Part shown: one piece after another, positions 20,794 through 30,539 of the stretch | Layout: every line of letters begins with the position of its first letter | Position numbering within the stretch: the first letter of the stretch is position 1 | Assembly (NCBI GenBank): GCA_016648135.1 | Contig: JADDOH010023117.1 | Coordinates: 248,001 to 312,000, forward strand | Length of the DNA: 64,000 bases | From: Agrypnia vestita | Lineage: Eukaryota; Arthropoda; Insecta; Trichoptera; Phryganeidae | Reading direction: 5' to 3' | Made by a program: the position numbers and the translations under genes | The notes under the pieces: generated by a model | What the model was told of the DNA's origin: nothing | Databases searched by the model: none | Seen by the model: only the letters and a program-made list of their open reading frames with translations

Positions 20794-21993
20794 ATGGCGG
20801 ACGAGCAAGCTCCTTCGCCGGTATCCTCGAATGACGGATCTTCTTTCGAAGAACCGAGTCGAAAGAGACGCCGCGTAGCATACGACCCGCGTGTAGACCA
20901 CCTGCTAAAACAGGTGACTGCTCTGACGGAGGCCTTGTTAGCGGGCGGCGCGGCTCCTGCATCAACAACGCCGCCAACGCCGGAACACGTGGCCGCGAGC
21001 GAGCCCAGCGTGGAGGACGCGAATGCGTCCTTTATTCAGCCGCCGCCGAGCCTCAGAAGGGCGAAGAATACGCTGGAGTTCGGCAAGCTCAGCACGGTCG
21101 TGAAGGAGCCGCCAGTACCGAGAGCGGACCCGAAGCGGATCGAACAGATCTCGAAGTTGCAACACTTCGATTCCGACGAGTGGTCAGGCGTTCGCTATGC
21201 GGAAACGCAGAGAACCTACGCGGCGACTCCCACATTTGTGGAATTGTCGGTGAACGACGACTTGAGAAGGATCGATAACGCGCCGACCCATACTGGCTTG
21301 CTGGAAAGATCGCTCGCCGCGCTTTCAAACGCCTTGCTCGCCCAGAGAGAGACCCTGAGAGACGGGATGCAATCGCTGGTGAATTGGGCATCCGAACCCG
21401 GCACGGATCTGTCCGCTTCGGCTCTCTTCGAGCGGATTCAGTCGATGTTCACCAGCGATGCTCCGTACAATAAGATTTCGGACGACATCCTGCAGATTGT
21501 GTGCGGCAGACGGGCAGAGTGTATACTGAACCGGCGAAAGGCCATATTGGAGGGCTTCAAAGACCCTTTCGTGCGAGAAGGTGCGGCCAAAATCCCTCCA
21601 AGCTCGGGATACTTGTTCAATAGGGAAGAGCTGTCAGCGTATATCCTAAAGAACGGGGGCCAGGAGAAGGTGATGGTCTCGCCCGCAACCCGAAACCTGG
21701 CCCAACCGTCAACATCTCAGCCCCAGCCGTCAACTTCTCGTCGAGCTCCGAACCAGGGATACCTCCAGTCCCGTAAGCCCTTTCTGCCGGAGCCGAGGCA
21801 CAGGCGTGCTGGAAAGAGCAGATCATTCTCCGAGCTTCATCTCAAATCTGTTTCTAACTCCGAAGTCGGACAACTCCCTAAGGCCGATATTCAACCTGAA
21901 GGCGTTGAATGCCTTTGTGGAGGCGAAACCCTTCAAGCTGTTCAACCACTTTCAGGTCCCAGACTTCCTCCAGCCCAAAGATTGGGTGGTTAA
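20794..21993 (+). CDS. DIRS ORF1, gag-like protein (3' end fused to shadow frame)
   Basis: From ATG 20794, 399 codons. It starts MADEQAPSPVSS and has an early basic run (RKRRR), then a Pro/Ala-rich linker and a mostly helical central region (residues roughly 110-300). Ser/Pro-rich repeats follow (PSTSQPQPSTSRR). DIRS ORF1 proteins are thought to serve as nucleocapsid; no zinc knuckle is visible. From about residue 340 the frame overlaps RT sequence in another frame, so its last 50-60 residues are probably not native but the result of a deletion that removed the gag/RT boundary. G+C is far above the surrounding intron. Confidence 0.8.
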   Translation: MADEQAPSPVSSNDGSSFEEPSRKRRRVAYDPRVDHLLKQVTALTEALLAGGAAPASTTPPTPEHVAASEPSVEDANASFIQPPPSLRRAKNTLEFGKLSTVVKEPPVPRADPKRIEQISKLQHFDSDEWSGVRYAETQRTYAATPTFVELSVNDDLRRIDNAPTHTGLLERSLAALSNALLAQRETLRDGMQSLVNWASEPGTDLSASALFERIQSMFTSDAPYNKISDDILQIVCGRRAECILNRRKAILEGFKDPFVREGAAKIPPSSGYLFNREELSAYILKNGGQEKVMVSPATRNLAQPSTSQPQPSTSRRAPNQGYLQSRKPFLPEPRHRRAGKSRSFSELHLKSVSNSEVGQLPKADIQPEGVECLCGGETLQAVQPLSGPRLPPAQRLGG

Positions 21994-22390
21994 AATCGAC
22001 CTAACCCAGGCATACTTTCACCTACCAATAGCGGAATCGCACCGAAAGTTCCTGAGACTGTACTACCAAGGGGAACTTCTCCAGATGACCTGCCTGCCCT
22101 TTGTAGGGGAGTCCTGCCCAATACACGAAGCCCCCTTCTCCCACTTCCTGACTACAGACGCAGCGGACGCAGGTTGGGGCGGCCAGGTGGACGACAAGAC
22201 GATATCAGGCCAGTGGACCCCAGAGCAGATGCGGTGGCATTCCAACCAGAAAGAAGCCTTCGCTGTTTACGCAGTGATCAGGGATCACGCTTACCTGCTA
22301 AGAGGAACGAAGACCCTACTGCAGACAGACAACAAGACAGTAGTGGCTTACATCAACAAGGAGGGGGGACAAGATCATTGGGCCTTCTGA
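21800..22390 (+). pseudogene. DIRS reverse transcriptase (truncated) and RNase H, first part
   Basis: One frame begins in RT fingers (NLFLTPKSDNSLRPIFNLKA), followed by KIDLTQAYFHLPI with the first catalytic Asp (motif A) and CLPF, the start of motif B. It then jumps directly to RNase H. The palm motif C (YxDD) and thumb are missing, so RT is inactive. RNase H residues are visible in order: TDAADAGWGG (Asp), QKEAFAV (Glu) and LLQTDNKTVVAY (Asp). The frame ends at TGA 22388 because of a shift in the G run at 22361-22368. The next piece is one frame over. Confidence 0.88.
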
Positions 22391-22950
22391 AGATAACTCG
22401 AGACCTCCTAGAGTTTATCGACCAGCAGGAAATATCTCTGACAGCGCAGTACATTCCAGGGAGATACAACGGGATTGCGGACCGACTCTCACGGGGGACA
22501 CCACTCCCGGAATGGCACCTCCTGGAACCAGCGACAGAGGAAATATTCCGAATATGGGGACGTCCTCAGATCGACCTCTTCGCATCGGCCACCGCCCATG
22601 TGGTGCCAAACTACGTGTCGCTAGACTCAACCGATTGCTCGGCCTCCTATCTCAACGCATTCAGTCAGCATTGGGATTACGAGCTGGCCTGGGTATTTCC
22701 GCCGCCGAATCTCGTCCCAAGAGTACTGGCGCACTTGAACCTGGCAAGAGGCACCTTTCTCCTAGTTGTGCCAAGATGGGAGAAGACATTCTGGAGGGCC
22801 GATCTCAAACATCGAGCAAAGAGAGGGCCAATAAGCGTAAGAGATCTGAAGAGCGTCCTGATCGATACGTCGACAGGGTTTCCCCCACCGAGGGTGTCGG
22901 ACCTCCAACTGGAAGTTTGGAGAATAGCAGTGGGTGGGAACAGGTTATAG
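22366..22950 (+). pseudogene. DIRS RNase H end and C-terminal domain, shifted frame
   Basis: Continues the previous protein after a 1-nt shift in poly-G (GGTRSLGLLKITRDLLEF). It next has the YIPGRYNGIADRLSRG RNase H end, then WGRPQIDLFASATAHVVPNY and WDYELAWVFPPPNLVPRVLA. This IDLFAS..N..P.Y ... FPP..L..RVL pattern is typical for the region after RNase H in DIRS elements. The end overlaps the recombinase frame by about 440 nt, as is common in this group. Confidence 0.85.
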
Positions 22951-23906
22951 CGGATTGGAGCCAGGAGGAACAGCAGCTGTTCAGATCTGGCTGGAGAGGC
23001 TCAACGCTGAACACCTACAAACCGGCCTGGGATAGGTGGCAGCGATGGTGTACCACGCATTCTGTCCAACCTCATAACCCTCCCCCTGCAACAGTGGCAA
23101 GATATCTGGCCAACCTGTTCATCCACGAAGGGCTAGCCCCTCGAACAATATTGGTCCACAAATCGGCAATCGTATCCTTCTGTGGCCCAGCTCTTGATGC
23201 AGATAAGATTAGCTCGAACTTCCTCGTCAGGCACGTCCTTAAAGCCATCTCGGTTTCTGGTGGATGCACTGAGAGACCCCCGATCTGGAACCCCCGAGTA
23301 GTGGTGGAGTGGCTACGTGAAAACCCACCAAGGAACAGCCTGTATGACGTGTCAAGGAGGACGGCCATACTACTCATCATGGCATCTGGGCGAAGAGTCC
23401 AAGATCTGACACTTCTCAGAGTCACCCCGGACCGATTGATCGACAAAGGAGACTCCATCACGCTATGGCCAGCCTTTGGAGCGAAGACTGACACGGCAAG
23501 ACACAAACAATCGGGATGGAGGTTGAGCGCATCGGATGAAAGGAACATCAACCCCTTGTTTTGGATCCGAAAGCTGGTCTCACTCTCACAGCCGAGACGA
23601 AAGCCGGACATGAAAGAACTATTTGTGACGACAGCAGGTGAAGTAAAGCCAGCTTCACGGACAATGATAGGTGGTTGGATCAAGTCAATCCTAAGAGAGG
23701 CTGGAGTGGAAGCAACGCCAGGAAGTGTTCGTTCTGCTGTGGCTTCGTTGAATTGGCTGGAAAACTACCCGATAGAGGAGATCTTGTCAAGGGGAAACTG
23801 GCAGAGTGAAATCACCTTCCGAAAATTCTACCAAAGAGAGATAGTAGATAACCCCAAGCAACAATGCCCCCAGAGCTCATTAGCGCCTCTCTTTACGCCA
23901 ATATAG
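22512..23906 (+). CDS. DIRS tyrosine recombinase
   Basis: 464 codons from ATG 22512. The recombinase proper begins near residue 150 (WSQEEQQLFRSGW). It has a SAM-like N-terminal core domain (residues about 160-245: TLNTYKPAWDRWQRWC, VARYLANLFIHEGL) and a catalytic domain. Box I Arg is in LLIMASGRRVQDL at about residue 293; a basic strand holds RHKQSGWRL; the box II Arg is in GSVRSAVASLNW at about 404; the nucleophile Tyr is in FRKFYQRE at about 439. In box II the usual His three before Arg appears replaced (GSVR), which may matter for activity. This enzyme integrates the circular cDNA in place of a DDE integrase. The frame is uninterrupted and could still be translated. Confidence 0.9.
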   Translation: MAPPGTSDRGNIPNMGTSSDRPLRIGHRPCGAKLRVARLNRLLGLLSQRIQSALGLRAGLGISAAESRPKSTGALEPGKRHLSPSCAKMGEDILEGRSQTSSKERANKRKRSEERPDRYVDRVSPTEGVGPPTGSLENSSGWEQVIADWSQEEQQLFRSGWRGSTLNTYKPAWDRWQRWCTTHSVQPHNPPPATVARYLANLFIHEGLAPRTILVHKSAIVSFCGPALDADKISSNFLVRHVLKAISVSGGCTERPPIWNPRVVVEWLRENPPRNSLYDVSRRTAILLIMASGRRVQDLTLLRVTPDRLIDKGDSITLWPAFGAKTDTARHKQSGWRLSASDERNINPLFWIRKLVSLSQPRRKPDMKELFVTTAGEVKPASRTMIGGWIKSILREAGVEATPGSVRSAVASLNWLENYPIEEILSRGNWQSEITFRKFYQREIVDNPKQQCPQSSLAPLFTPI

Positions 23907-23954
23907 GCAGTCACATATAACGTCGAACCACTAGGTCACCAGGTGATAACAAAC

Positions 23955-24062
23955 AGATCTCTCATAATGGATTCCAGGCGTCGAGACGGAACACAAAATA
24001 AAAGAATTTTACCTTCCATTAAAATTCCTATTTTGTTTCCCTCGACGCCTGGAATCCAGGTA
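23955..24062 (+). repeat. DIRS internal complementary region
   Basis: The first half (CATAATGGATTCCAGGCGTC, GAGACGGAACACAAAATA) is complementary to the outer edge of the left terminal repeat. The second half (AAAGAATTTTACCTTCCATT to CTCGACGCCTGGAATCC) is complementary to the outer edge of the right one. Joining of both ends here is the template used to complete the termini during DIRS replication. Confidence 0.9.
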
Positions 24063-24086
24063 ATCCCTACCTGGTGCATTATGAGT

Positions 24087-24282
24087 CATATGAAAGAAAA
24101 ACCGTTACGCCGACATAACCGGAAACAGGGATACCAGCGGGAATAAATTCGCAAACAGGGAATCAGAGGGGGTAGGAACGCGTGTCTAAGTGCCGAAACA
24201 GCAGGCTGTTCTCTCATAATGGGTTCCAGGCGTCGAGGGAAACAAAATAGGAATTTTAATGGAAGGTAAAATTCTTTTATTA
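24087..24282 (-). repeat. DIRS right inverted terminal repeat
   Basis: The inverse of 20420-20587 from GAAAGAAAAACCGTTACGCC to CAGGCGTCGAG, then a right-specific extension (GGGAAACAAAATAGGAATTT) that ends at about 24282, where similarity to the internal complementary region stops. Confidence 0.9.
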
Positions 24283-25840
24283 TTTTTTAATGTCAGAAAA
24301 ATCTCATCAAAATTGGTCATTTACTTAAATACGAAAGCTTCTAATAATAAAAGCATCAAACTTCGGTATTTTGTAAGCAGCAAGAAAGATTTTTATTTTA
24401 CTGTTCTATGCATCATTAAATTCTTAGTTTTAAAAGATTAGTTCAAATGTATGAACAAAAAATGCTTGATATTATCCATCTCTAATTATGATTTGAATTA
24501 TTGCATCGCCTATTTTTATAATGTTTAAAATTTAAAAATATATTTTTATATAAAAATCTAGGATTAAAATATAAAATGATATTTTAATTGAATACGAACA
24601 ATTAAGGACTAAGATATTAATGAAAAAGGTGCAAAGGTGTAGACTTAACATACAGATAACTATCAAGTTATGGCGCATCGGAAGTTCTCTACTGGAACAG
24701 AGACAATGTTGCAACACATGTTTTAATTGTTGTGAACGTAATGACACGGTCTCTATTGTGTGTTCATATTCTCACATCCGCAGGTAGCAAAACTACTGTG
24801 ACAAAAACATCATATTATTAGCATATAAAGTAATATGAATTTTCTAAAGCATAATTACATATTTTGAAAATCTACATGATAACTAACTTCTCATAAGAAA
24901 AAATGTTTAGGTTACATTATTGCTGTGATTTCTACTTGATTAGCCAGTCAAGATTGTCCTATTTCTTCATAAATGGTCACATTCTCTATGAGTAATCTAT
25001 TAAGAGTGTAATTGTTTGTAAATTTGTGTCTGTGAGGATTTTCTTTATGATCTATTTTCATTACTGTAATGTAATATGTATTTCAATTACTGGCTTTCAA
25101 TTTGATAACTATTTTCATCTTAGATATGTCTCGCGATAGCCAAGAAAATTGAAGCCAAATAATATTTATCCATATTATTATTGCTTCAAAATGCATTATG
25201 CATGCATTGTGTGGTTTTGCCATTGCCATTTCCAAAATGACCAAATGGTACGAACTTTTTTAAAAGAACGAGGTATACAGATTATTTTAAAATACATTTA
25301 GATATTATTTGACTTTATTATAGAATAATATTTTATTATAGTGTAGAAATATTGTATATACATTAATTAATATTTGAGTCACTTTAAGAAGAAATATAAT
25401 CATATTTATACCTATCTTCTAATGTCAATTTTATTTTTGACATTTAGTGAGCTTAAATGTACGATTATATAAACAAAACTTAAATTTGTAGTAAAATAAC
25501 GCAGTTGTTTCATTTTTCGACCGCTTTGTGTATAAATTGCCATAAATATAGTGATATCATTAAAAACCTCGCTGCAAATGTAAGTATATTTATAGATTAA
25601 ACTATTACCATTGTGTATCATCAATAAATAATAAGAAAATATGAATTTAAATTAAAAAATTTTTTGAAAAATCACTGCTCAAATTAGTCATTGAAAAGAA
25701 TTTTGGCCCATTATTATTATTATTTTATTTTTTTTAATAGAGATGCGAACACAGAATACGTATCACGTCAATATTCTTACTATTTTCAAACTAAGCTAAA
25801 CGCTTGTGCTATGAAAATAGGACTAACTTGCTGTTCTGGA
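24283..25840. other. No gene seen
   Basis: AT-rich intron sequence without recognisable repeats, RNA genes or coding domains. Confidence 0.5.
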
Positions 25841-25842
25841 GT

Positions 25843-26055
25843 GAGGTTCGAACCCGCGGGAGTCCTAACCACAAGACCAACAAGCTACTCATTTACACTT
25901 CCAACAGGCCAAGAGGCCCAATTACAGAAGTGAAACACATAAAACACCCAGGCTTGAGTAAATCACGTAGATTAATTGTGACCTCACCGGGAATCGAACC
26001 CGAAACATTCGGTTTGAGAAGCCCGTGTCATACCCACTGAGCTACGAGGGCCGCC
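25843..26055 (-). mobile_element. tRNA-derived SINE, copy 1 (dimeric head)
   Basis: On the minus strand it begins GGCGGCCCTCGTAGCTCAG and has GGTTCGATTCC, a perfect pol III B box, and TAGCTCAGTGGGTATGAC as A box. A linker (TTGGGCCTCTTGGCCTGTTG) follows. Then a second tRNA-like unit, TGGTCTTGTGGTTAGGAC ... GGGTTCGAACCTC, has its own A/B-box pair. It lacks a clean cloverleaf and a 3' CCA-type context, so it is a SINE rather than a tRNA gene. The copy at 51266-51419 has the first unit and linker only. Confidence 0.8.
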
Positions 26056-26184
26056 GATATTGCCTCCTCTTGATATGTGTGACATTCTTGTGAACACTTG
26101 TGACATTCCCACTTAATATTTGTTACATAAATTGCAGTTATTATTTAAAAATATTTCTTAATAATTTATTATTATGTATCACTA

Positions 26185-26450
26185 TGACTGCCCTGAACTG
26201 AAGCTGAAGCCTCAACCAAAATACTAACTTAAGAGGTCATAGTTTGAAACTAAATAAACACAGTTTCAAGCAGAATCCTTGGAAGCATTTCTTGTCCAAT
26301 AGAGCTGTGGATGCACGGAATGGTCCGCCAGCGGAACAAAGTGTGAATGTGTTTAAAAATGGACTTGACAGACTGAAAAAGTGAACACATTTGTGATATC
26401 AGATATATCAGCATAGCTGCCTATTTACCCTTATAATAATAATAATAATA
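26185..26450 (+). pseudogene. CR1-like LINE 3' end
   Basis: One frame reads LRGHSLKLNKHSFKQNPWKH, FLSNRAVDARNGPPAEQSVN, VFKNGLDRLKK and then stop. It matches the LRGHS..L.K ... FFS.RVV..WN.LP..VV.A.SVN.FK..LD end of CR1-type and related RT proteins. A short TATAATAATAATAATAAT tail (26429-26453) follows, as typical for this class. 5'-truncated; otherwise little damaged over its 60 codons. Confidence 0.85.
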
Positions 26451-27239
26451 ATCAGTTTTTTTTTAAATGCTATGTTAACAGTTGCCTTTGTCATTATCTT
26501 TACTGTAACCCATTAGGTTAACCCATCGAGGGTGGAAAGCCAAAAGGGAGTTAGTGATTATTTTGAACAGAAGAAAGTTCTGTCAATCTGATTTTAAACT
26601 ATTTCCATGTTTGTTCATCCAAAGCACATGTAACAATATTATATTTTTTCACTAAAGAAATGTATAAGGCTTACAATTTTTGAAGGCTGATGTTCACATC
26701 TTTATTATAGTTATTTAAGCCACTAACCATAACTATGCAGGTAACAAAAGAAAAAAAATTATTGAATTATGAATCAATAAAATATTTTTTAAATTTTATT
26801 TAATCATTTTACATATTATACTTTTTTGTTTAAAGACACTCTTGCATGGTGACTTAATGGTTTTGGAAAAGGCCTCCTGAAAAATCTATTAGACTACAGG
26901 AAAATTTTTTAGAAAATGTGTGAATTTGATAGCAAAATGAATTGAATGTAATGTGTATAGTTTGACAGTAAAATTAAAATTGAATAATTGATAATAAAAT
27001 TAATTGAAGTGATGTTATGAAAGTCAATCAACTTCCTGAAATGTTTTATCCCATTCATCCAGAAACAGTTTATGTTATTGGTAATAATAAATATACGTAT
27101 ATACTCTATTCAGTTCCATTGATCTTCAGCCAAGAGAAACTGACAGCGCGTAAGCATTACGCCTGAAATTTCTCTATAAATTTATTCCATCCCATTAATG
27201 ATTTTTTTGCTATGCACAAATTAGTAATTAATCTAAATA

Positions 27240-27430
27240 TAATAATTTCATTGTCTGTCTGTCCGTCTGTCCATGTAACTTTGTGTAACATACATAATTT
27301 TGATCAAATTCATGACTAAAAAAAAACAAATTAAACGGCCGGAGATGGGACTTAAACCCTACTACTAGGTACTGCAGCCTCTCCGTGGACAGTCAAAAAT
27401 ATACTATATAATATGCTAGGGCTTAGCATA
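27240..27430. repeat. Repeat relative of 15240-15510
   Basis: Starts AATAATTTCATTGTCTGTCT, has GGCCGGAGATGGGACTTAAA in place of the tRNA-like box and CTCTCCGTGGACAG. A decayed SINE-like copy. Confidence 0.5.
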
Positions 27431-27444
27431 GGCACAAACCATTT

Positions 27445-27607
27445 CAACATTTTATAAAAAATAAGTCAGAAATATTGAAAAAAAATGCAAAATTTGATGT
27501 CGCTTATCTCCATAACTATAGATATTAGGTCATGGTTGCTTGAACATTTTCGACTCATAATCAAGGCAGGAATACAGGAGATTATTAATGTTTTCCAAAT
27601 AACCCTG
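27445..27607. repeat. Family B MITE, right half
   Basis: Runs from TTTATAAAAAATAAGTCAGA through TTTTCGACTCATAATCAAGG to the terminal AATAACCCTG followed by TA. The left half is absent. Confidence 0.75.
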
Positions 27608-28167
27608 TATTTATACAATATAGACAAATTCTGAAAACTTCTGAAAAAAGTAAATCTCTCGTTCAGCATGCAAAACTATTAATTATATATAATGCTTGGA
27701 ACGAAATTACACAATGAAAATTGAATATCAGCCGTAATGACTGGAACTATCAGTGCCTATTAAATATAGTTATGAAATATTTTAATGACAGAGATGACAC
27801 ATCAAAAATAATAACAACCAAACTAATTTGGTCTGCTGGCAACATAATAAAGTTTCAAATTTTAGCTTAGATGTCCTCGAATAGCAAAAAAATAAAAAAT
27901 TTGCAAAAATACTAATTTGAATATACAATCTGATGTCAACAGAATATATAGCCAATGAATCTATACAATTGCCATATTTCTATAATGAGAAATAAGGCTA
28001 GATTTCAACACAGAAAAGTGAAGAATTTTTGACGTATTTTGAAGCAGGACAAATATCCAACATGCAATAGTTTTACTGAGTACAATATTTAAGAATTAAT
28101 TTATATTTCACTTTTAAATGCCTACATTTATCATTGATGTATTTTATCAGCTACAGTTATGACTTCC

Positions 28168-28410
28168 ATGTATAGTTTTTTGAAATATTCTGCCGTGTAC
28201 ATGTGACCTCTCTGGCCGACGTTTCGGATCCCATTGCAGGGTCCATCATCAGGGCTGATGTGATGAGTGTGAGTTGATATGTAGGTTAAGTATTGCCTTG
28301 TAATACCGTATCGAAGTCAGGTGTGTCCAAGTTTGTGTTAGGTTAAGTACTGGATTGCAGTACAGTGTCGAAAGCAGGGTGTGTGTGTCTTGATGTAGTG
28401 TGTTGTGCTT
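28168..28410 (-). repeat. Penelope-like element LTR, solo or truncated
   Basis: The same sequence as the LTR pieces at 13.44-14.06 kb, in reverse orientation: TAATACCGTATCGAAGTCAG and ACGTTTCGGATCCCATTGC on the plus strand. No coding sequence attached. Confidence 0.7.
28214..28257 (-). ncRNA. Hammerhead-ribozyme motif in Penelope LTR
   Basis: On the minus strand: CTGATGA (28252-28246), a stem-II hairpin GGACCC-tgcaat-GGGATCC (6 bp with one bulged A), GAAAC (28225-28221), then GTC (28220-28218) as the expected cleavage triplet. A three-base stem I can form (GCC before CTGATGA with GGC after GTC). Penelope-like elements are known to carry such minimal hammerheads with very short stem III. Activity is not shown by sequence alone. 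Confidence 0.6.
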
Positions 28411-28789
28411 CCGCGTTGTACAGTTATATGTTTGGAATTCAACAGTTCTCTGAATGTAATAGTTCCCTCAACAGTTTGAGTTTGATAAAAAATCATTCTT
28501 CACTTTTGAAGATCATCAATAAAGCTTATTTTGCCCTTCCAGTTCGTAATATTTTTAGTGTTCAGAATTTTTTTATAGTGAATTTTCAATAAGAACTTTG
28601 ATGCCTACAGCCTTATTTGAAATATTATTAAATACATTAAAAACATAACAGAAAGCAGTAATAAACATATATTTAGTGTGTACATATCACAATGTTTAGA
28701 AAGATTTATTATACTTTAAAGATTGTAAAAAAAGAGAAAATATTGAATAAATATATGTACAAAAATAATTAGAATTTTCAAACATAATA

Positions 28790-28925
28790 ATTTTGTTATC
28801 TATCTGTCCGTAACCTCCTGTACCATCCATGATTTTGTTCAAATTCATGGCTAAAAAAACTTAATTAGAAATCACATGACTGAAAGTAGGGCTCGAACCT
28901 TGGTCGCACAAATGAACGGGTGTAT
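28790..28925. repeat. Repeat relative of 15240-15510
   Basis: Has TTTTGTTATCTATCTGTCCG, the ATTCATGGCTAAAAAAACTT phrase shared with 27300 and GTAGGGCTCGAACCTTGG as a degenerate B-box region. Decayed. Confidence 0.45.
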
Positions 28926-29984
28926 GGCTAGTGAAAATATAATTCTGTTACAAAGGTACTTAATTCTTATAATAAATCAAATATTATAAGAAAATTTTAC
29001 TGTTAATAAAATACCGAAACAATTCATAACAAAATAAATAATTCTAAAACTATTTGTTCGATTATTCTGTTCTGGTAAAAAAATCAAATGGTCAATTAAA
29101 GTTCCATCACCATCATTGATGATCTATGTTAAATTTGGACCATATTGAGTTGTAAGTGCCATTAAAATCTCCCTGAAATTCCCTACGGTTTGGGTAAATA
29201 AACATGTCCTAAATATGTTAAATCACTAAAAACTGTTAGAAAATAAAGGCAGGAAGAATATAAGATGTAGTTTTGGTATTGTATGCTTTGCATATCTTTT
29301 CTTCATTAACATACAGGAAAAAATTCTCTGGTACTTTGGAATGGAAACAACCTGGAGAAATTAATGATTAATGTGAATATACAAGGTCAGAAAGGGAGAG
29401 CTGGGTTTCCAAGAAAACGAACATCCGAAGTTCGAGAATTGCATTGTACTGATTAGAATCCATACAAATTCTTGCAACAAGCAATCCAAACCACGTACCG
29501 ATTCTTACTGACTGATATTTCCGTGCTGAGACTTAGAAAGACTGTTTGTAACACAAGTATCAAGTAACACGAGCAAATGAATACGATCATAAAATGCACG
29601 AGACGTATTGTGCTCACCCAAGCCATGTTCTGGAGAATGCAGTGTCAGTACAGGATGCGTGCAACGTGTTACAGTTTTTCAATATTATTCCTAATCATGA
29701 CTCTTTCTTTCATGAGATGTACAAGTAAAAATGTATATTTGAGTGGTATAAAAGCAAAGGTAGTAATATCCAAAAAAACTCATTAAAAAAATGCTTCGAA
29801 TGCAATCACTGAGCTTTGCTAATTTAGAATGTACTGAATTCAAGATTTTATAGGAAATATAGCTCTATCACTTCCAAATCACTATTAAAGCATTTAATTT
29901 GAATTTTAACTATTTGGACAATTTCATAAATTGGACACTTTTGAAAACAGGTGAATATTATCAGATTAATCCTTTCTTTTCCAA

Positions 29985-30250
29985 ATAATTCATAACCTTA
30001 TTGATTCTCCTCAAATCACCAGCTTGCTATCTTTTCACGTCCCACTCCGACCTACCAGACAGAAGTACCTCTTTTCCCTTCCAACTTATACCAATAATAG
30101 GAAATTCTCTCCCATCCCATGCATATGCTCAGATTATAATTACCTCTTGAATTCAATAGATATTTTTAATACTAAGTATGCCAAGCGCCCTTGAGGTGAG
30201 TATTCGCGAAAACGGCGCTATATAAATTATCCAAATACATATTATTATTG
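29985..30250 (+). pseudogene. L2-like LINE 3' end
   Basis: A short frame piece (PTRQKYLFSLPTYTNNRKF, then YNYLLNSIDIFNTKYAKRP) precedes the 3' tail GTATGCCAAGCGCCCTTGAG and GGCGCTATATAAAT. Such an AAGCGC...GGCGCTATATAAAT tail followed by a short ATTATT repeat is characteristic of L2-group LINE ends. About 60 codons remain. Confidence 0.65.
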
Positions 30251-30539
30251 AAGAGTATCATCATATGGTGAAGCAGATACTAGAAACCCATCTCCCTCCC
30301 TGACCATGTGCATTATATACATTATGAACCCTTTTATGTTTATGTTAAAGTTATATTAGGAACAGTCCGTTAAATGGATCTGTAAGATTGTTTTATCCGT
30401 CATTCAAATCAAATTGACTTTAATTGTGGGATACATTTAACTATTTTTTCTGTATTTTGTCTTACCAAGCAATTGGATTCGCTGTTGGATGACCAAATAA
30501 AACAAAATAAAATATCCGCTTCAATTACACCTCCGAGGA

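Larger units (their letters stand above)
20420..24282 (+). mobile_element. DIRS-type tyrosine-recombinase retrotransposon, internally deleted
   Basis: A 3.86 kb element inserted antisense in the large Stim intron. It has split inverted terminal repeats, an internal complementary region joining copies of both ends, and coding sequence for gag-like, RT, RNase H and tyrosine recombinase in the order typical of DIRS1-like elements. Autonomous DIRS elements are usually longer. The gap is explained by loss of the RT N-terminus and of the RT part containing the YxDD motif, plus a 1-nt frameshift in RNase H. No target duplication is seen, as expected for integration by a recombinase. Confidence 0.93.

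Noticed and set aside
25981..26055. A tRNA gene on the minus strand
   Set aside because: It has A and B boxes but no convincing cloverleaf. The same sequence with the same linker recurs at 51266-51419, so it is a SINE head.
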